Source: Mauremys mutica
Lineage: Eukaryota; Chordata; Testudines; Geoemydidae
NCBI RefSeq assembly: GCF_020497125.1
Contig: NC_059074.1
Span: 199,176,984-199,240,983 of the forward strand
Reading direction: 5' to 3'
DNA length: 64,000 bases
The notes beneath the pieces are model-generated. The model was not told the origin of the DNA. It saw only the letters and a program-made list of their open reading frames with translations, and made no database searches. How positions within the stretch are numbered: the stretch's first letter is position 1; each line of letters opens with the position of its first letter. The translations under genes and the position numbers were made by a program. Shown in pieces: positions 22,446 through 34,900 of the stretch.

Positions 22446-22720
22446 GCTTGTATCTACACTGCAGTTAGACACCCATGACTGGCCCATGCCAGCTGACTTC
22501 TGCTTGCAGGACTCGGGCTGCGGGGTGGTTTAATAGCAGTGTAAATTTCCGGAGCCTGGCCTCTAGGACCCTGCAGGGTGGGCAGGCCCCAGTGCGTGGG
22601 CTGAAGCCTGAGCCCCCAAGTCTACACTGCAATGAAACAGCCCTGCAGCCTGAGCCTTGGGAGCCCGAATCAGCTGGCCTGGGCCAGACACAAGTTTGCA
22701 TTTGCAGTGTAGATACACCC
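22446..22720. mobile_element. MITE, family A
   Basis: A 275-bp element with ends TGTATCTACACTGCAGTTA and TGCAGTGTAGATACA in inverted orientation. Inner arms (CAGCTGACTTCTGC... against ...GAATCAGCTGGCC) also pair. It shares phrases with 12549-12831. Confidence 0.75.
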
Positions 22721-23978
22721 ATAGAGGGAGAAGGCAGTTGAAAGAGATGAACATATAACATAGATCCCTATCGCTGGGCCTATGTTCGAAATAGCACCTA
22801 GTCTATGGAACCAAAAAAAAATCTTTGGCTCTATGGGTTTTCCTTTGGTATTTTCATATTGGTTCCAGAGCAAAGGGACGTTAAAAAAAATAAAACACTG
22901 CGTGTAAAATAAAAGGAACATTTTTGCATAATTAGCTTATGGAACACAGCAGCAGAAAATATCACTGTGGCCTACATTTTGGGGAGGGATTGCAAAGGAT
23001 TAGACATTTATAGAGATAATAATAACATCTACTTACATTAAATAAATAACAAGGGCCATAAAGAAGCCTCTAGTAAAGGGTATTGGGAAGACACTTCTCC
23101 AAGGTGTGGCATAGTCCATAATTATCCATGTCAGGGTTTCTAGTACCTTCCCCTGAAGCAGTTGGTTTTGGCTACTGTTGGAAGCAGGCACTGATGTAGA
23201 GATGGACCACTGGTGTTACCCTACAATACAATGTTCTGATGTTCCTCTATCAGCCCCTATCCTGCCATCTCACACTATAAAACACAAATTGCCTGTAAAA
23301 ATGATAATTTCCCTATCAATTTTTAAGATAAAATCAAATGATGTGGAGAATAGGCAGTGGTGTGACAAATAATTTACATAATTACCATAAAAAACTTGCT
23401 ACGCTAGAGATGAATGAAAGAATCAAACTTCACTCTGGGAGTGCAACCTGATGGACCAGATCCCCAGCTAGCATAAATGAGAGCTGTTCCCCTGAAGTAG
23501 GACTGTCAGCAACATCCCCCGCTACTGTGGCTAGTCTCAATTTTGACCTCACCCTCAAACCCCAAAAGAGAAATATCAGTGGACAGTTTTGCTATTTCTC
23601 CTCCCACCCTGTTATTTTACCAGCTTTTGTTCCAGATCTGGAATGCAGGCCCTAAATGCCTTATCCACCCAGCCAGTGTCACTGGGACAGGGAGCCATCT
23701 ATACCACCAGTGTCTCCTATCTGGTTATCAAAAAGGTGCACTCTGTGACCTCCAAGCCAGTATACAGCAAAGGAGCCAGCTGGTACTAGTGGGTGGATTC
23801 TGTGCACTAGGTCTGCAAACGAAGCCAGCAGCATAGTCCAAGAGACCCAGGCTTCCTCTGGGCTGGTTGACCAGCAGTGTGTGTAAGGGGTGGGGGCTGT
23901 ACTCTTTTCTAGGAGGGGGGGTCCAGAACACAGTGACGAGGCAGGAACTGATCCTCTTTTGTGTTGGTGAGCGTTGAG
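22721..23978. other. No recognised feature
   Basis: About 1.25 kb of mostly unique-looking sequence without coding signal. Confidence 0.4.
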
Positions 23979-23986
23979 GAAGCTAG

Positions 23987-24524
23987 CAGGGCCGCCCAGA
24001 GGATTCCGGGGGCCTGGGGTCTTCGGCGGCGGGGGGCCCTTCCGTTCCAGGACCCGCCGCCGAAGTGCCTGAAGACCCGCGGCGGGGGCCCCCCCGCCGC
24101 CGAATTACCGCCGGAGCAGGACCCGCCACCAAAGCGCAGCCCGGTCTTCGGCGGTAATTCGGCGGCGGGGGGGCCCCCGCCGCGGGTCTTCGGGGCACTT
24201 CGGCGGCGGGTCCCAGAACGGAAGGGCCCCCCGCCGCCGAATTACCGCCGAAGACCGAGCTGAACTTCGGCGGCGGGTCCCGCTCCATCTTCGGCGGTAA
24301 TTCGCCAGCGGGGGGTCCTTCTGCTCCGGGGCGGAAGGACCCCCCGCCGGCGAAGACTGGGAGCGAAGAAGCTCCTGCGCCCGGCCCCGCAAGAGTTTTC
24401 CGGGCCCCCCGGAGCGAGTGAGGGACCCCGCTCCAGGGGCCCCGAAAAACTCTCGTGGGGGCCCCTGTGGGGCTTGGGGCTTGGGGCAAATTGCCCCTCT
24501 TGCCCCCCCCCCTGGGCGGCCCTG
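23987..24524. mobile_element. Non-autonomous hAT element, GC-rich, intact ends
   Basis: 538 bp, starting CAGGGCCGCCCAG and ending CTGGGCGGCCCTG, a perfect 13-bp terminal inverted repeat. It is flanked by perfect 8-bp target duplications GAAGCTAG (23979-23986 and 24525-24532), as expected for hAT. The interior is extremely GC-rich and built from repeated inverted units such as TTCGGCGGTAATTCGGCGG and GGGTCTTCGG. Long open frames inside it on both strands (up to 168 codons) are low-complexity Gly/Pro/Arg translations, not genes. There is no transposase. Confidence 0.9.
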
Positions 24525-24532
24525 GAAGCTAG

Positions 24533-26420
24533 CTGGTGGGTGGTTTCAGGAAGCTGTTGAATGAGCTACACTCTGAATCGGGGAAGCTGTCACCGGCTCT
24601 GCACTCTGCTCCAGCTGTTGGGGACACAGTGTTGGGTGAGTAGGAGTTTGTTATCTAGCTTTTGATAAACTGGCTGAATCAGGCTGAGCAGCAGAGAAGA
24701 CAGAAACTCTTGTGCAGAGAAGACGGAAACACCCCCTGTGGCTTAAGTTTTATTTCTTCATGATCCTTCTGAAAATAGGGTACTTGATAAATAGAGGTTG
24801 AACTCATAAAAAGCCAAACCCCAAGACATTTAGAGGAAGCGTCTGATTCCCCTGCTATCAGGGCACCCATTACCTAAACTGAAGAGCCATGCCAGATCTT
24901 CAGTGGGAGCCTACGTATTCCTGTGTGACAGCTGCTTGCTCCTCACAGATCGGACTACACAGCCACAAGAGAACATGAGGTGCTATGACATCATTGTTGG
25001 ATACAATGGACAGCCATACAACTGTTCTGGTGTTGACCATTTTACAGTTGCTGTAGTGCAGGGAATGGGAGAACTCAGAGCGCTAGTACGAAGCCTGACG
25101 TTTACCCATCCTTCCTCAAGATCAGGGCTCATCCCTTCCATCTTTCTGTCTATGTATTTCTGGCAGCAGGCTAGCTCGTATGTTGGCCATACTTCACCAC
25201 TGAGACAAATATACTTATTTCTGGGGCACGGCTGTGAACTAAACCTGTTCCTCTCAAAGAGGATGCTCGGCAGCAATTTAAATACAATCATGTGATGTTA
25301 ATCATTTTCTTCGAAACATCCTGTGAATGTGCCATATCTGGTGTTTGTTGGAATCAGATGGTAGATTCATTAGAAATGATGTTGCACAAAAATAAGGTGG
25401 CACATTTAAGGTGAAAATTATTGAATGGAGATAATTTAATAATACTTGAAAAGATGCACAATTGGACTCATCTTCTCCCTGCAAATACATGACTTGCCAT
25501 CAGCTAGAACAATTCAATAGCTTATGCTGCATTCTAATCCATAATAAACAGCTGCCTGAAGATTTAAAAACTGGGGTAAGATGTAGAGGAAAAGAGGGCA
25601 TTGTTCTTGTTATGCCTCCATTTTCGATTTGTTTTCTAGGACAGATGACATTTTTTTTACCTAGATCCTTAAGAAAACATTTTATTCAGTGTGAAAGAGA
25701 TGGAACCTGTTTGTTTAACATCCCAGAGATTAATAAAAGTGCAGTGAATTAACAAGCCAAAACAGTCCTTTAGAAACTCCGCCTTCTTTCTGAAATGTAA
25801 AAGCTATATTATGTAACAGAGGAGCTAGAATTTTCTTGGCCTTCAACCGAGATTCAGTTAATTCACTGCATATACTTTGGGACTCCCCTACAGCGTATAT
25901 TCAAGGTCAAGTTATTCTGCATTTCCATAACACGCACACACACACAAAGATAAGAAATACAATTGGCATATTGAAAAAAGGGCATTAGGCAATTAGAGGA
26001 GGATCATTCATGATCCTGGGACTCAGTAGTTTTAAAACGAAATTTTAAAATGAGTGAGGCTATATGATGATTGAATTAACAACAAAGCTTCCAAAATATG
26101 CAATACTGCAAAAATGTATTAATGGCACGATAAAAGTGACTCTGTGTATGGCTATCAGAGAAGCAGGGAGAGAGATTTCAGACAATACTGATCAATTATA
26201 GAAAGCCCTTTTAATTCTCAAATACTGCCAAAAGATTTTTTAAATACATATGAAGCTCGGATTTTATTTTCTTTAAATCTTTACACACACAAGCTCATCC
26301 ACAGTGGTGAGTTGTGGTGACTGCTACTGATTGTTTGCAAACTGAGCCCCTAGCTTGTCCATGCTATTACATCCTATTATTTTTATTACCCCTATCCTTA
26401 ACACCTGCCTTTTTGCTTGT
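24533..26420. other. No gene; possible conserved non-coding stretch at 25.3-25.8 kb
   Basis: No coding signal. The part at about 25,300-25,800 is AT-rich, free of recognisable repeats and contains TAATAAA-type clusters. This could be conserved non-coding DNA but cannot be shown from one sequence. Confidence 0.3.
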
Positions 26421-26429
26421 TTCATGCAC

Positions 26430-26560
26430 CTGTTGTGCCTTATCTTTTAGACGGCATGTAAACGCGGTGGGGCAGGAATGGTCACTTACAATGTTTGTAC
26501 AGTTTTACAATGCCCATGACAATGAGGCCTCTGAGTGCTATAATAATAAACAGTATGACT
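26430..26560 (+). repeat. Ancient L3/MIR-associated repeat tail
   Basis: TTTAGACGGCATGTAAAC, GGGGCAGGAATGGTCACTT, TGTTTGTACAG and GCTATAATAATAAA keep the order of the 1567-1705 repeat. Confidence 0.55.
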
Positions 26561-26879
26561 ATTCTGGAAGGACACCTCTAGGAAGTGAAATGCTCTGTTG
26601 ATTCACAAAACACTTACACTCAAGCAGTAGTTGTGCAAACTACCCCACATCAACCACTCATATATCTCAGTGCTCTTCCCACAGGGGTTCTCTTCTAGAA
26701 GTGGGAAGGTTGTGACATTCCTTGGCTTCTCCTCCAGGACTGACCCCACACACGCCAGTGGGAGAGCCGTTTATGTCATGGTAAAAACTGAACAGAGATC
26801 TCCAGCTTATGTCACCTGGGGTGGGCAGGAGTGAAGGTCTTCATGGTCCTCCACCGGAGGGAAAGAATAGCCTTCCTTT

Positions 26880-27020
26880 TATAGACATTCTCATGTATAC
26901 TAAGGCCATGCTGCACTATTCTACCAGCATAAAGGGGGCCTGAAAGTGGGTGCAAGTAATTTATACCCACTTTAGGCCATTGTGCTTGCCGAGCAGTGTA
27001 AAGTGGCTTTAGGGCGAGGA
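26880..27020. repeat. Diverged MITE-like fragment
   Basis: CTAAGGCCATGCTGCACT and GTGGGTGCAAGTAATTTATA are phrases of the short palindromic DNA repeats seen elsewhere in the window. A partial inverted match exists between 26,930-26,950 and 26,962-26,985. Class uncertain. Confidence 0.35.
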
Positions 27021-28686
27021 TCAAGCCCAGTACGTATTTCTACTTGACATCGCTACCGATGTCAGGCAGTTCACTTCCAAACCTTTCACCTGGGAGCAGG
27101 AGATCCACTTCAGGAGGGTCCCTCTGTGAGTAGAGCTTGGGGGTATAAGTGGGTCCGGAGTGACCATCCTGCTGCAAGAATTGATAATAATGTGACTCCA
27201 GCGTGTTGTTGCCAACCTTTGTAAACATAATCCATGAGAGCAAACTAATTCTTTGCTACCTAGTGGGACTATGCTCCTTTTACCCCTTGAGATGTGGGTG
27301 TCTACAGGTAAGTATGTTGATGGCGGTTGAAGTTAAAGAATAGTAACCTGTATGATCTCTTGTCCAATGTCCACTACAGATACTAATGGAAACACACCTG
27401 TTATCTTGTCTTCCTTTGCTCTACCTTTCTTACCACCATTTGCCTGTTGCATACTGTTTAAATCCTAGACTGTGAGCTCTCTGGGGTAGGGACTGTCTTT
27501 CTGTTATTTGTTCAGCAATGTGGCTCGATTTCCTGTTGGAATAATGTGTTGCCATTACACCACAATATATATTCTTTTGGACAATAGGGTAAAATCATAC
27601 AAAAAGATGGGAGTTGTGAACTCTGATTTCAAAGTCCAAGGTAGTATTTGGGAACTGGGCATTATTATTTTTGGGAGGTAGGGATATGCTGGGGATATTT
27701 TTCACACTCCCTTACCTCCTCAGTTGTCATACAATCAGAGTATGGTAGCAACGGAAATCTCATACTTATAAGGGCTTCCTTTCTTCTGCTATGTAGACGG
27801 GAAACCCTGTTACTCTAAAATGGGCACAGCGAGGGAAGTCCACAGCAAACTAAAATTGTTGCTTACTATGTTGGGAACAGTTATTCTTGTTCTGAGTTTC
27901 AAGATCAGGTGAGTTTTTTTTCATTTGTAGCTTGTTCAATGTGTGGGAAAATGAGCACTATATTTTGTCTGTCTATAATGTAATAGCTCTGGACTGGAGT
28001 TAGATGAGCAAAAGAGACATTTCTGAAGAATGTCAGCTGTGAAAAGGCACTGAAAGAGGTAGACAGACCTATGTTACCAAACGTGAAGATTATGTACGCA
28101 CCAGTACATACACCATTACAGTCAGAAGATGAGAACAAGATTTTACCCTAGAGGCTGGTGTTGATCAAAGCAAAGAAAATTATGTCCCCTGCACCTTCCA
28201 GAACAATTTCTTGAAAGCCTGGTGATTAAGGTTCACCCCAGAAATAAATGCCAGGATATTGGTGTAACCCTGCTAGCTTTGGGCTATACACAATACCAAC
28301 ATTTAAGAAAGATGCATAACTTGCTTTTTATGTAATTTTTTTGTTCACGTTATTTATTTTCCTTGTTTTATACAGTCTGTCCTGGAATTATGGTGGCGGA
28401 TGAGACCAGAGTAGAAATCAATTACCTTAAATTAAAGGCTCACTTGCCTGGAGTTCTGCTTGCAGGAATTCCTCTACAGAGGGGAATCCTCAACCGCCCC
28501 TTTAAGTTGCCTTTGTGCCATTGGAGTGGTACAAAATAGCTTTAGGATAGGGCAAGGATCTGGCCCTGCAAAGTCACTTACACCCCTGCAAAGTGTATAT
28601 AAAATGCTTCCAAATCAAAATCCTTCACTCACTCACACCAGCTAGACAAGGTGCAAAGCAGTAAGGACTCAGGTCCTGATTTGGAA
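27021..28686. other. Mostly unrecognised; repeat tail at 27.47 kb
   Basis: At 27,467-27,560 GACTGTGAGCTCTCTGGGG and GTAGGGACTGTCTT form a further copy of the ancient repeat tail. The remainder shows no gene. Confidence 0.4.
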
Positions 28687-28802
28687 GAACATGGGCCCAA
28701 TTCTGCTACTACTTGCACCAGTTTTACAGTGGTGTCATTGCATTGATTTCAGTGCAGTTAGTCCTGATTTACACCAGCCTACGTAAGATCCGAATCAGGC
28801 CC
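28687..28802. repeat. Short palindromic ancient repeat
   Basis: GGGCCCAATTCTGC at the left and GAATCAGGCCCA at the right are imperfectly complementary, as are the inner TTGCACCAG and TTTACACCAG phrases. It is the same repeat type as 20611-20702. Confidence 0.5.
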
Positions 28803-29180
28803 AGTTACTGTGGAATTGTGGATTTTTCTGACAGACAATTCAAGAGTACCTAGGGCGAAATATTGTGCAGAAGGTAGGAAGGGCTTTCCATAGAGTCCAT
28901 AGAGCATAACAGAACTGATTCCATTACAAAAGGAAGCTGGACTGTAGAGAGGTCTTCCCCACCCGGTACACTGCACAGCACTGCTCCGTGGTGGCTCTCT
29001 TTCTGGTACAGCAAGTGTGTGTAGGGAGCTGGGACCATTGTAAATCCATTAGAAAGAACCACAGGCTGAAATCTCTTGTGTGGAGGCCTGGAGTGGACCA
29101 TTTGCTACTATATTCCATGGACTGCAGAGGTAGTGAAACTCCATGCCAAGGGGATTCCTTCATACCAGCCCTTAGCTCCC

Positions 29181-29580
29181 TGTGACAGGGTGCGTTTTCC
29201 CTACATGGGCTCTGAATGGGCTAATGTGGCTGTGATAGGGTGTGTAAGCCACACAAACCTTCAATGCATTGCTGTGGGCCTGAGAGGCCAATTAACATAC
29301 CAGACTGCACCTGAGGGTGGGGAGGGGAAGCTTTACTGGTTATGAAGCCCAGCTGGGCAAATGGAGGCTGGTTAGCATAAAGAGAGGAAGTTTGTAGCAA
29401 AAAGGAGCTGGGCTGGGCTGGCTGAGGAAGTGTGGCTTGTTAATAGGCAGTAAGAGAAAGTGTAGCTAGGAGTAGGGTAGTGAGAGGCAAGTGGAGGTTG
29501 AAGGTTTTCTGACCCCCAAGTGAAGTTACTCTGCAAACTGAAGAAGAGCCTAGCAGAGAGGGAGAACAGATACGGGGAGG
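29181..29580 (+). mobile_element. Possible LTR-like sequence
   Basis: It begins TGTGACAGGGTGCG and contains the near repeat TGTGATAGGGTGTG 47 bp on. It resembles the start of LTRs in this kind of genome, but I see no polyadenylation signal, pair or coding sequence. It ends at a run of 12 G (29579-29590). Confidence 0.3.
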
Positions 29581-29621
29581 GGGGGGGGGGAGAAAAGAGT
29601 AGAAGCAGACAATGAGGATGT

Positions 29622-29754
<133 letters not shown>

Positions 29755-31960
29755 CCTTACAACTGTAAGATCACTAGCCAAAGAAATGAGAGTAGGTGAC
29801 ATTAAGCCTGGATTTTAAAAAGCCCAGGGGATATCATGACATGAGGTTGTGAGATGGGGATCTTTTAGTTGAATGTAAAAACAAAGATCAGGCTAATACA
29901 TTACTAAAAACAAAATTAAGTAAGCTGCCAGCTACCAAAGTACCTGACTGAAAGAAAGGAGGTAATGTAGCTGCTGCTATTAGAACTGACCAGTGATGAG
30001 ATAACAAAAAGCACAGGAGACAATCAAGTGTTAGTGACTAAACAGTAAAAGAGGAAGAGAAAGCAAGCTAGCAGCAGCAGTGCTGATTACATTTAAGGGA
30101 GGGACTCTACTGGAGCCAGTAGCACTAGGGTTTCAGATATTCAGACCCAAGCCATATAACTCTTTAGTGGAGGAGGAGGAGGGATATGCCATAGATGTTT
30201 GTAAAGGGAAAAGATGATGTTATCAGGGTGAGTGAGAGCATTCCTATGCACGTTGTATGGAAGAGGCTGAGGTCAAGTGTAGTAACTGTGGTGGTAGTCA
30301 GAGGCCGGCCTATTGAAGGTGTTCTGTGACAAGACAAGCAAAGGAGATGAAAAAGATAAAAATTGTTAATGAATCTTATAAGGAGACTGTAAGGAGATTT
30401 TCAGAACATCTGGTGGAGGAGGAAGAGAAAATCAGCACAGGCCAAGGGGAACTGCAGACCTAGCCTCAGTCTATAAAGAATATGATAAACACATAAGGAA
30501 TTCATGATGGACGTGGAATAGGATATCCTGGTGGGGTGGGGGTGTGTGTAAAGAAGTATATTACATGTGTGATAGAAGTGATAAATTGCACATCATAAAT
30601 GAAGAAAAAAACAGCAAAAAATAAATTCTAGCAAGGGCAGCAGAAAAGTATTTGCATGTTAGCAATCTGTTAATGGCATATATTCATGGGGGGAGGGATA
30701 GCTCAGTGGTTTAAGCATTGGACTGCTAAACCCAGCATTGTGAGTTCAATCCTTGAGGGGGCCATTTAGGAATCTGGGGTGAAGATCTGTCTGGGGATTG
30801 GTCCTGCTTTGAGTAGGGGGTTGGACTAGATGACTTCATGAGGTCCCTTCCAACCCTGATATTCTATGTGATTTTTTTGATTGAGGTTAATGGTGAAATA
30901 TGACTAGTATGGGGATCTCAGTAGGAATGTGCACAGTCTGATAGCACACAGTCAAGAACTAAAAGAAAATATCCTGGAAAATGAAAACTAAACTGTCATA
31001 CATATCCAGCAAACAGGGCTGCTTGCCTTTAAAATTCCAGAGCATATTGCCTTAGGCAAGACCAAAAACTAGGAAGAGCAGGAAACGTTTGTACTTTCAT
31101 AAGGGAAAGATTTCTTCATTCTTTACTGCTCTGCAGTTTAATAAGTCTAGAATATAATGCTTTTGAGATCCCAAAGCAGAAGAGAGATTTCTTTAAGGAT
31201 TTATAATAGCTATAACCCCTGTGGGAAATTAGAAAGCTCAGCGTTACAAGAAATAGCAGTGAATGCTAAAAGATCATATATTCTATACAGTGACCTAAAT
31301 AGTCATCATAAATTGTGGGTAAATCAGACAACTGACAAAAATGGTGAATGCTTAGAAAAGTTCATTGACGCAAATTAGTGGTTTTAAATGAAGGCGCTGC
31401 GACTAGATTTAGTGCTGCAGAAGGTAGTTTTTATTGCTTAGTCCTGGGAATTATAACAGCAGATATTGCAAGTGGATGCAGCTAGGAAATATGTAAGAAC
31501 AAAGAAATGGGTGGTACTTTATGACTTTTCAAGAACAAGGTAAGGTGGAAAGTAATGGAAAGTTACTCACTTGGAATTTTAAGAAAGCTAACCGGGAGCT
31601 ATTTACAAGTAAACGTACCAAAGTTGTGAATGATCACAACGGCACAAAGAATTTAAAAAAATCAAAGACAGAAGTTGGAAGAAGCACTGCAGGCATATAA
31701 ATAAATATACCAAGACATCAGAAATAGACAGTGAAATTAAAAGAATGAATGGAGTTCAGACTATGAGTAGCCACATCCCAGGTCTTTTGGGGATTGACCA
31801 ACGAGTTAGAAGGTCTGATAATGAGAGAGCAGAAGTTTTAGCAGAAACTTTCTGAGGGTTGAGTAATGATGAAAATCAAAGTGCAGTTCTCCAGCAGAAT
31901 AAATGCCAATTAATTGAAAAGCATCATGAACTACTATGTAGTTGAGGTAAACCTGAAGAT
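29755..31960 (+). mobile_element. I-group LINE, 5' part (ORF1 and endonuclease), decayed
   Basis: Second copy of the LINE family at 8.5-12.5 kb, holding ORF1 and endonuclease sequence and the linker towards RT, but no RT or RNase H. The ORF1 part (about 29,850-30,440) has GDLLVECKNKDQ and a zinc knuckle around 30,265-30,320 (VKCSNCGGSQRPAY) with stops. The endonuclease part (about 31,150-31,480) has DLNSHHKLWVNQTTDKNGE in the frame 31157-31378 and LNEGAATRFSAAEGSF after it. A tRNA-headed SINE is inserted at 30,688. The right end near 31,960 is approximate. Confidence 0.75.
30688..30873 (+). mobile_element. tRNA-derived SINE with CR1-type tail (turtle Pol III/SINE type)
   Basis: The 5' part is tRNA-like, with an A-box phrase TAGCTCAGTGG and a B-box phrase GTGAGTTCAATCC, the RNA polymerase III promoter elements. 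The 3' part (about 30,800-30,870) follows the CR1 3' end: GGTCCTGCTTTGAGTAGG, then GACTAGATGACTTC and CCTTCCAACCCTGATATTC. It matches the CR1 tail at 1490-1556 closely. The SINE therefore borrows the CR1 machinery, as is known for turtle SINEs. It is inserted within the I-group LINE relic. Confidence 0.92.
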
Positions 31961-34900
31961 ACTATGTTGCATGAATGGTTTTGTATGTGGAAACTTAAGA
32001 AAGCTATTGCTATCTGCAAGAATATACCCCCAAGAAGGAGCTAAGCTTGAGGAACCCAGAAGAGCCCATGGGTATAAGCTATCTCTACCGAGGGGGAGCC
32101 AAGCTCTGAGAGTTCCAGGGCACTCTGAGAACATTCACTGTCCTTTTTAAACATCTGCACAACATACTGTGAGTGGTGTCCCATTTTTGACAAGTTAAGC
32201 AGATGGCGCTTGTTACATGGGTGGAGCTTGGAATTGTACCACCCATCTGAGCCCCATTTGTACCAATGCAAAGTGCATATAAAATACCACCACTCAGATC
32301 TGGTAGCATTTAATACCCATTTTGCACTAGTATAAATGACTATACCAGGTGCTGGGAAGCTCTTGTCTCTATATATACCACACTGAAGCTGCAGCAGAAC
32401 TCCTGAAGTTAAATATATCCCCTGGGGGCAGTATATCATCTGTACTAGAGGCAGCTGAAAAAGAAATATTTGTGGAACAAATCGTCTATATCTCAAACAT
32501 TTCCATTACTCATCTGAATTATTTTTCAATAGAATTTTCCAACCAGTTTTAAAGTTTGATTGTTTGAAATTTTTCCCCAGCCTGCTCTGGTCCATACATC
32601 ATAATGCTTGTTTAACTACTCTGTAAAATTATCACAATTCAGGATTACAGATGACTACTGTAGGACATCTCTCGCAGCTTATAAAATACATTGCTCAAGC
32701 AGACTAAATATCATTTCTTGGCAGTCATATTAGAAAAATGCATATTGTATAAGCATATTGCCCTTTAGCATTCATAGAGGTACCCTAATATTCACAACAA
32801 ATACATCATATTAATGCATCGAGCCATTACCAGGGAAAACTGAAATCAGATCAGTGAAGTACAAAACTGACTCAATATGGTTTTAATGTTGCAGTGAGGT
32901 TAAGCTTTCTCTGTGTTCTACCTTTTTGCAAAAATGAGGCATCCTAAAATTACTTGGGAATGCGGCTTGAGAGGACTCCAGGAGGGACTCAGAGCTGAAC
33001 CAGGGATGCCAGCAGAGAACAGAAGCTGTACTAGGAAGTGGCTCAGGGAGGGGCACCTGGCCCCTAGGCTGCACATTTACAATTGTTTCACTGGGCCCTG
33101 GGTTGGAACCTGGTGGAGCAGAGAGGGCCTGAGTTCCCCTACCCCAAGTTATCTACTTCCGCTGCAGGGTGCCACATCCCAGAGTATCACCACTAGACAG
33201 TACTACCGGGTTCAGACACCAACCCTGACAGCAAACAATTTAATATTTAATCTAGAAGTTTGTGTAAAAAGGCACACTTCTGCCTTTTAGATTTCAATGG
33301 TTTCTATTAATGCTATAAGCTCGTGAACATCGTGCATATGTACACAGGCAACAACAACTAAGATTTCCATAGATCATTTATGCTAGATACTCATGATAAC
33401 GATTGGAATAAAGTGAAAACAGAAGAATTCGTCTGGCATGTTACGGTACAGGCAAGGTGTAGGACATAAGTAGGGATTCTGACGTTAGGTTTTAAACACC
33501 AATGTGTGCACCTGATACAAAAGCAAATGAAATCAATGTTTCTCCAATAAACACCAGAAATGGTGACTCAATTCATGTTGACTTGACCCCTTTTCCAGTG
33601 CAGTTTGTTAATCTAGGTGATGTCCCTGCTCTCTGGCTTGTATCTAAGGTCAGAGCAGTAATGCACTAATGTGTTCCACAGGAATTCGTCCACCTAGACC
33701 CTACTGATGCATGCTATAGGTTCCCTACTGCGCTTTCATGTAGTACTCTTTGAAGCAGAGCTACATGTAGAGACAAAGAGACTCCCAACCCCAACGATAC
33801 CTAGAAGTCCTAGACAATAAACATTGTGCTGTGTGGGGAAAAATCAGAAATATACAGAGACACCACTTTTGTCCATAAAGTCCTTGGATCATTCATAGTT
33901 GAAAGTTACTTTATGGGGAGTTGATGCTCAGGAATTAGCAGCAATTTTGCTGTAATGTTGGCCACAAAGGTTAATTTCAAACCCATATCACGTAATTCTG
34001 CAAATCATATTTTGCATGTTGTGAGAGCGTCATAATGGACACGTAATTAACTACTATAGTAAAACCTTTATTTTTTCTCTGCATCTACCACTGAAAAAAA
34101 AATTAACATCCAAATGTTATGTGTGAAGCAAAAAACTTTAATTTTAAAATCTTACAGATTCAAACAAACTGCCATTGTTTTTAATGGAAGTTTAGCTTGG
34201 GGTGGAGTACAGCACTGGGCCCAAAATTTTGTGTTTAAAATTCAAAATATTAGATTAGTTGATAAGCCTATACATTTCTCCTGTAACAGTGGAAGAAGGG
34301 CCAGGATTTTCATTAAATATGGGTGCCTATTTTCTAAAGGAGGTGCTTTGAAAGACAGCACAATACAGAGCCAGATTGTGTGTATGCCACTCTACATATT
34401 CTGATGGGAATTAACTCACATGAATAGTCTCATTGATTTAAGCAGGATAACTTGAGTGAGTAACGCCTCTCAGTGTGCATCAGGGGTTTCCAGTCTGGCC
34501 CACAATGATCAGGGTCTCAATTCAGTAGTCTATCCATCTTCAGCAAAGCAGTTAAGTACATGCTTCAATGCTTGGCAGAACTGGGGTCTGGAACATGAGT
34601 GGGAGTCAGATGACTTGGGATCTCAGCCTGCATTGGCACATTTTGTGACTGGGTTAATAATTTAGGCCAAGATTTTTAAACGTTGACACTTAAGGTTAGT
34701 CACCCAAGTGCATATTTAGGCTTTTAAACGATGTTCAGAACTGATGAGCACCCACCACTCCTGGAGTTCAAGGAGATCCAGTTTTGAGGTTTCTGCTTCA
34801 GCCCATTTTAAAGAGTGCTCTATTTGAAAAAATAGATTAAAACCAGGGGTCAGATTTCTGAACACCACAAAAGTTCAGGAGTGTTTGACTGGGGTCTTGA

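Noticed and set aside
23961..24489. Long overlapping ORFs on both strands (up to 168 codons)
   Set aside because: They are Gly/Pro/Arg-rich translations of the GC-rich inverted units inside the hAT element and mirror each other.
32041..32496. 151-codon minus-strand ORF
   Set aside because: It has no recognisable motif and is mirrored by frames on the other strand over a diverged palindromic repeat, so it is likely chance.
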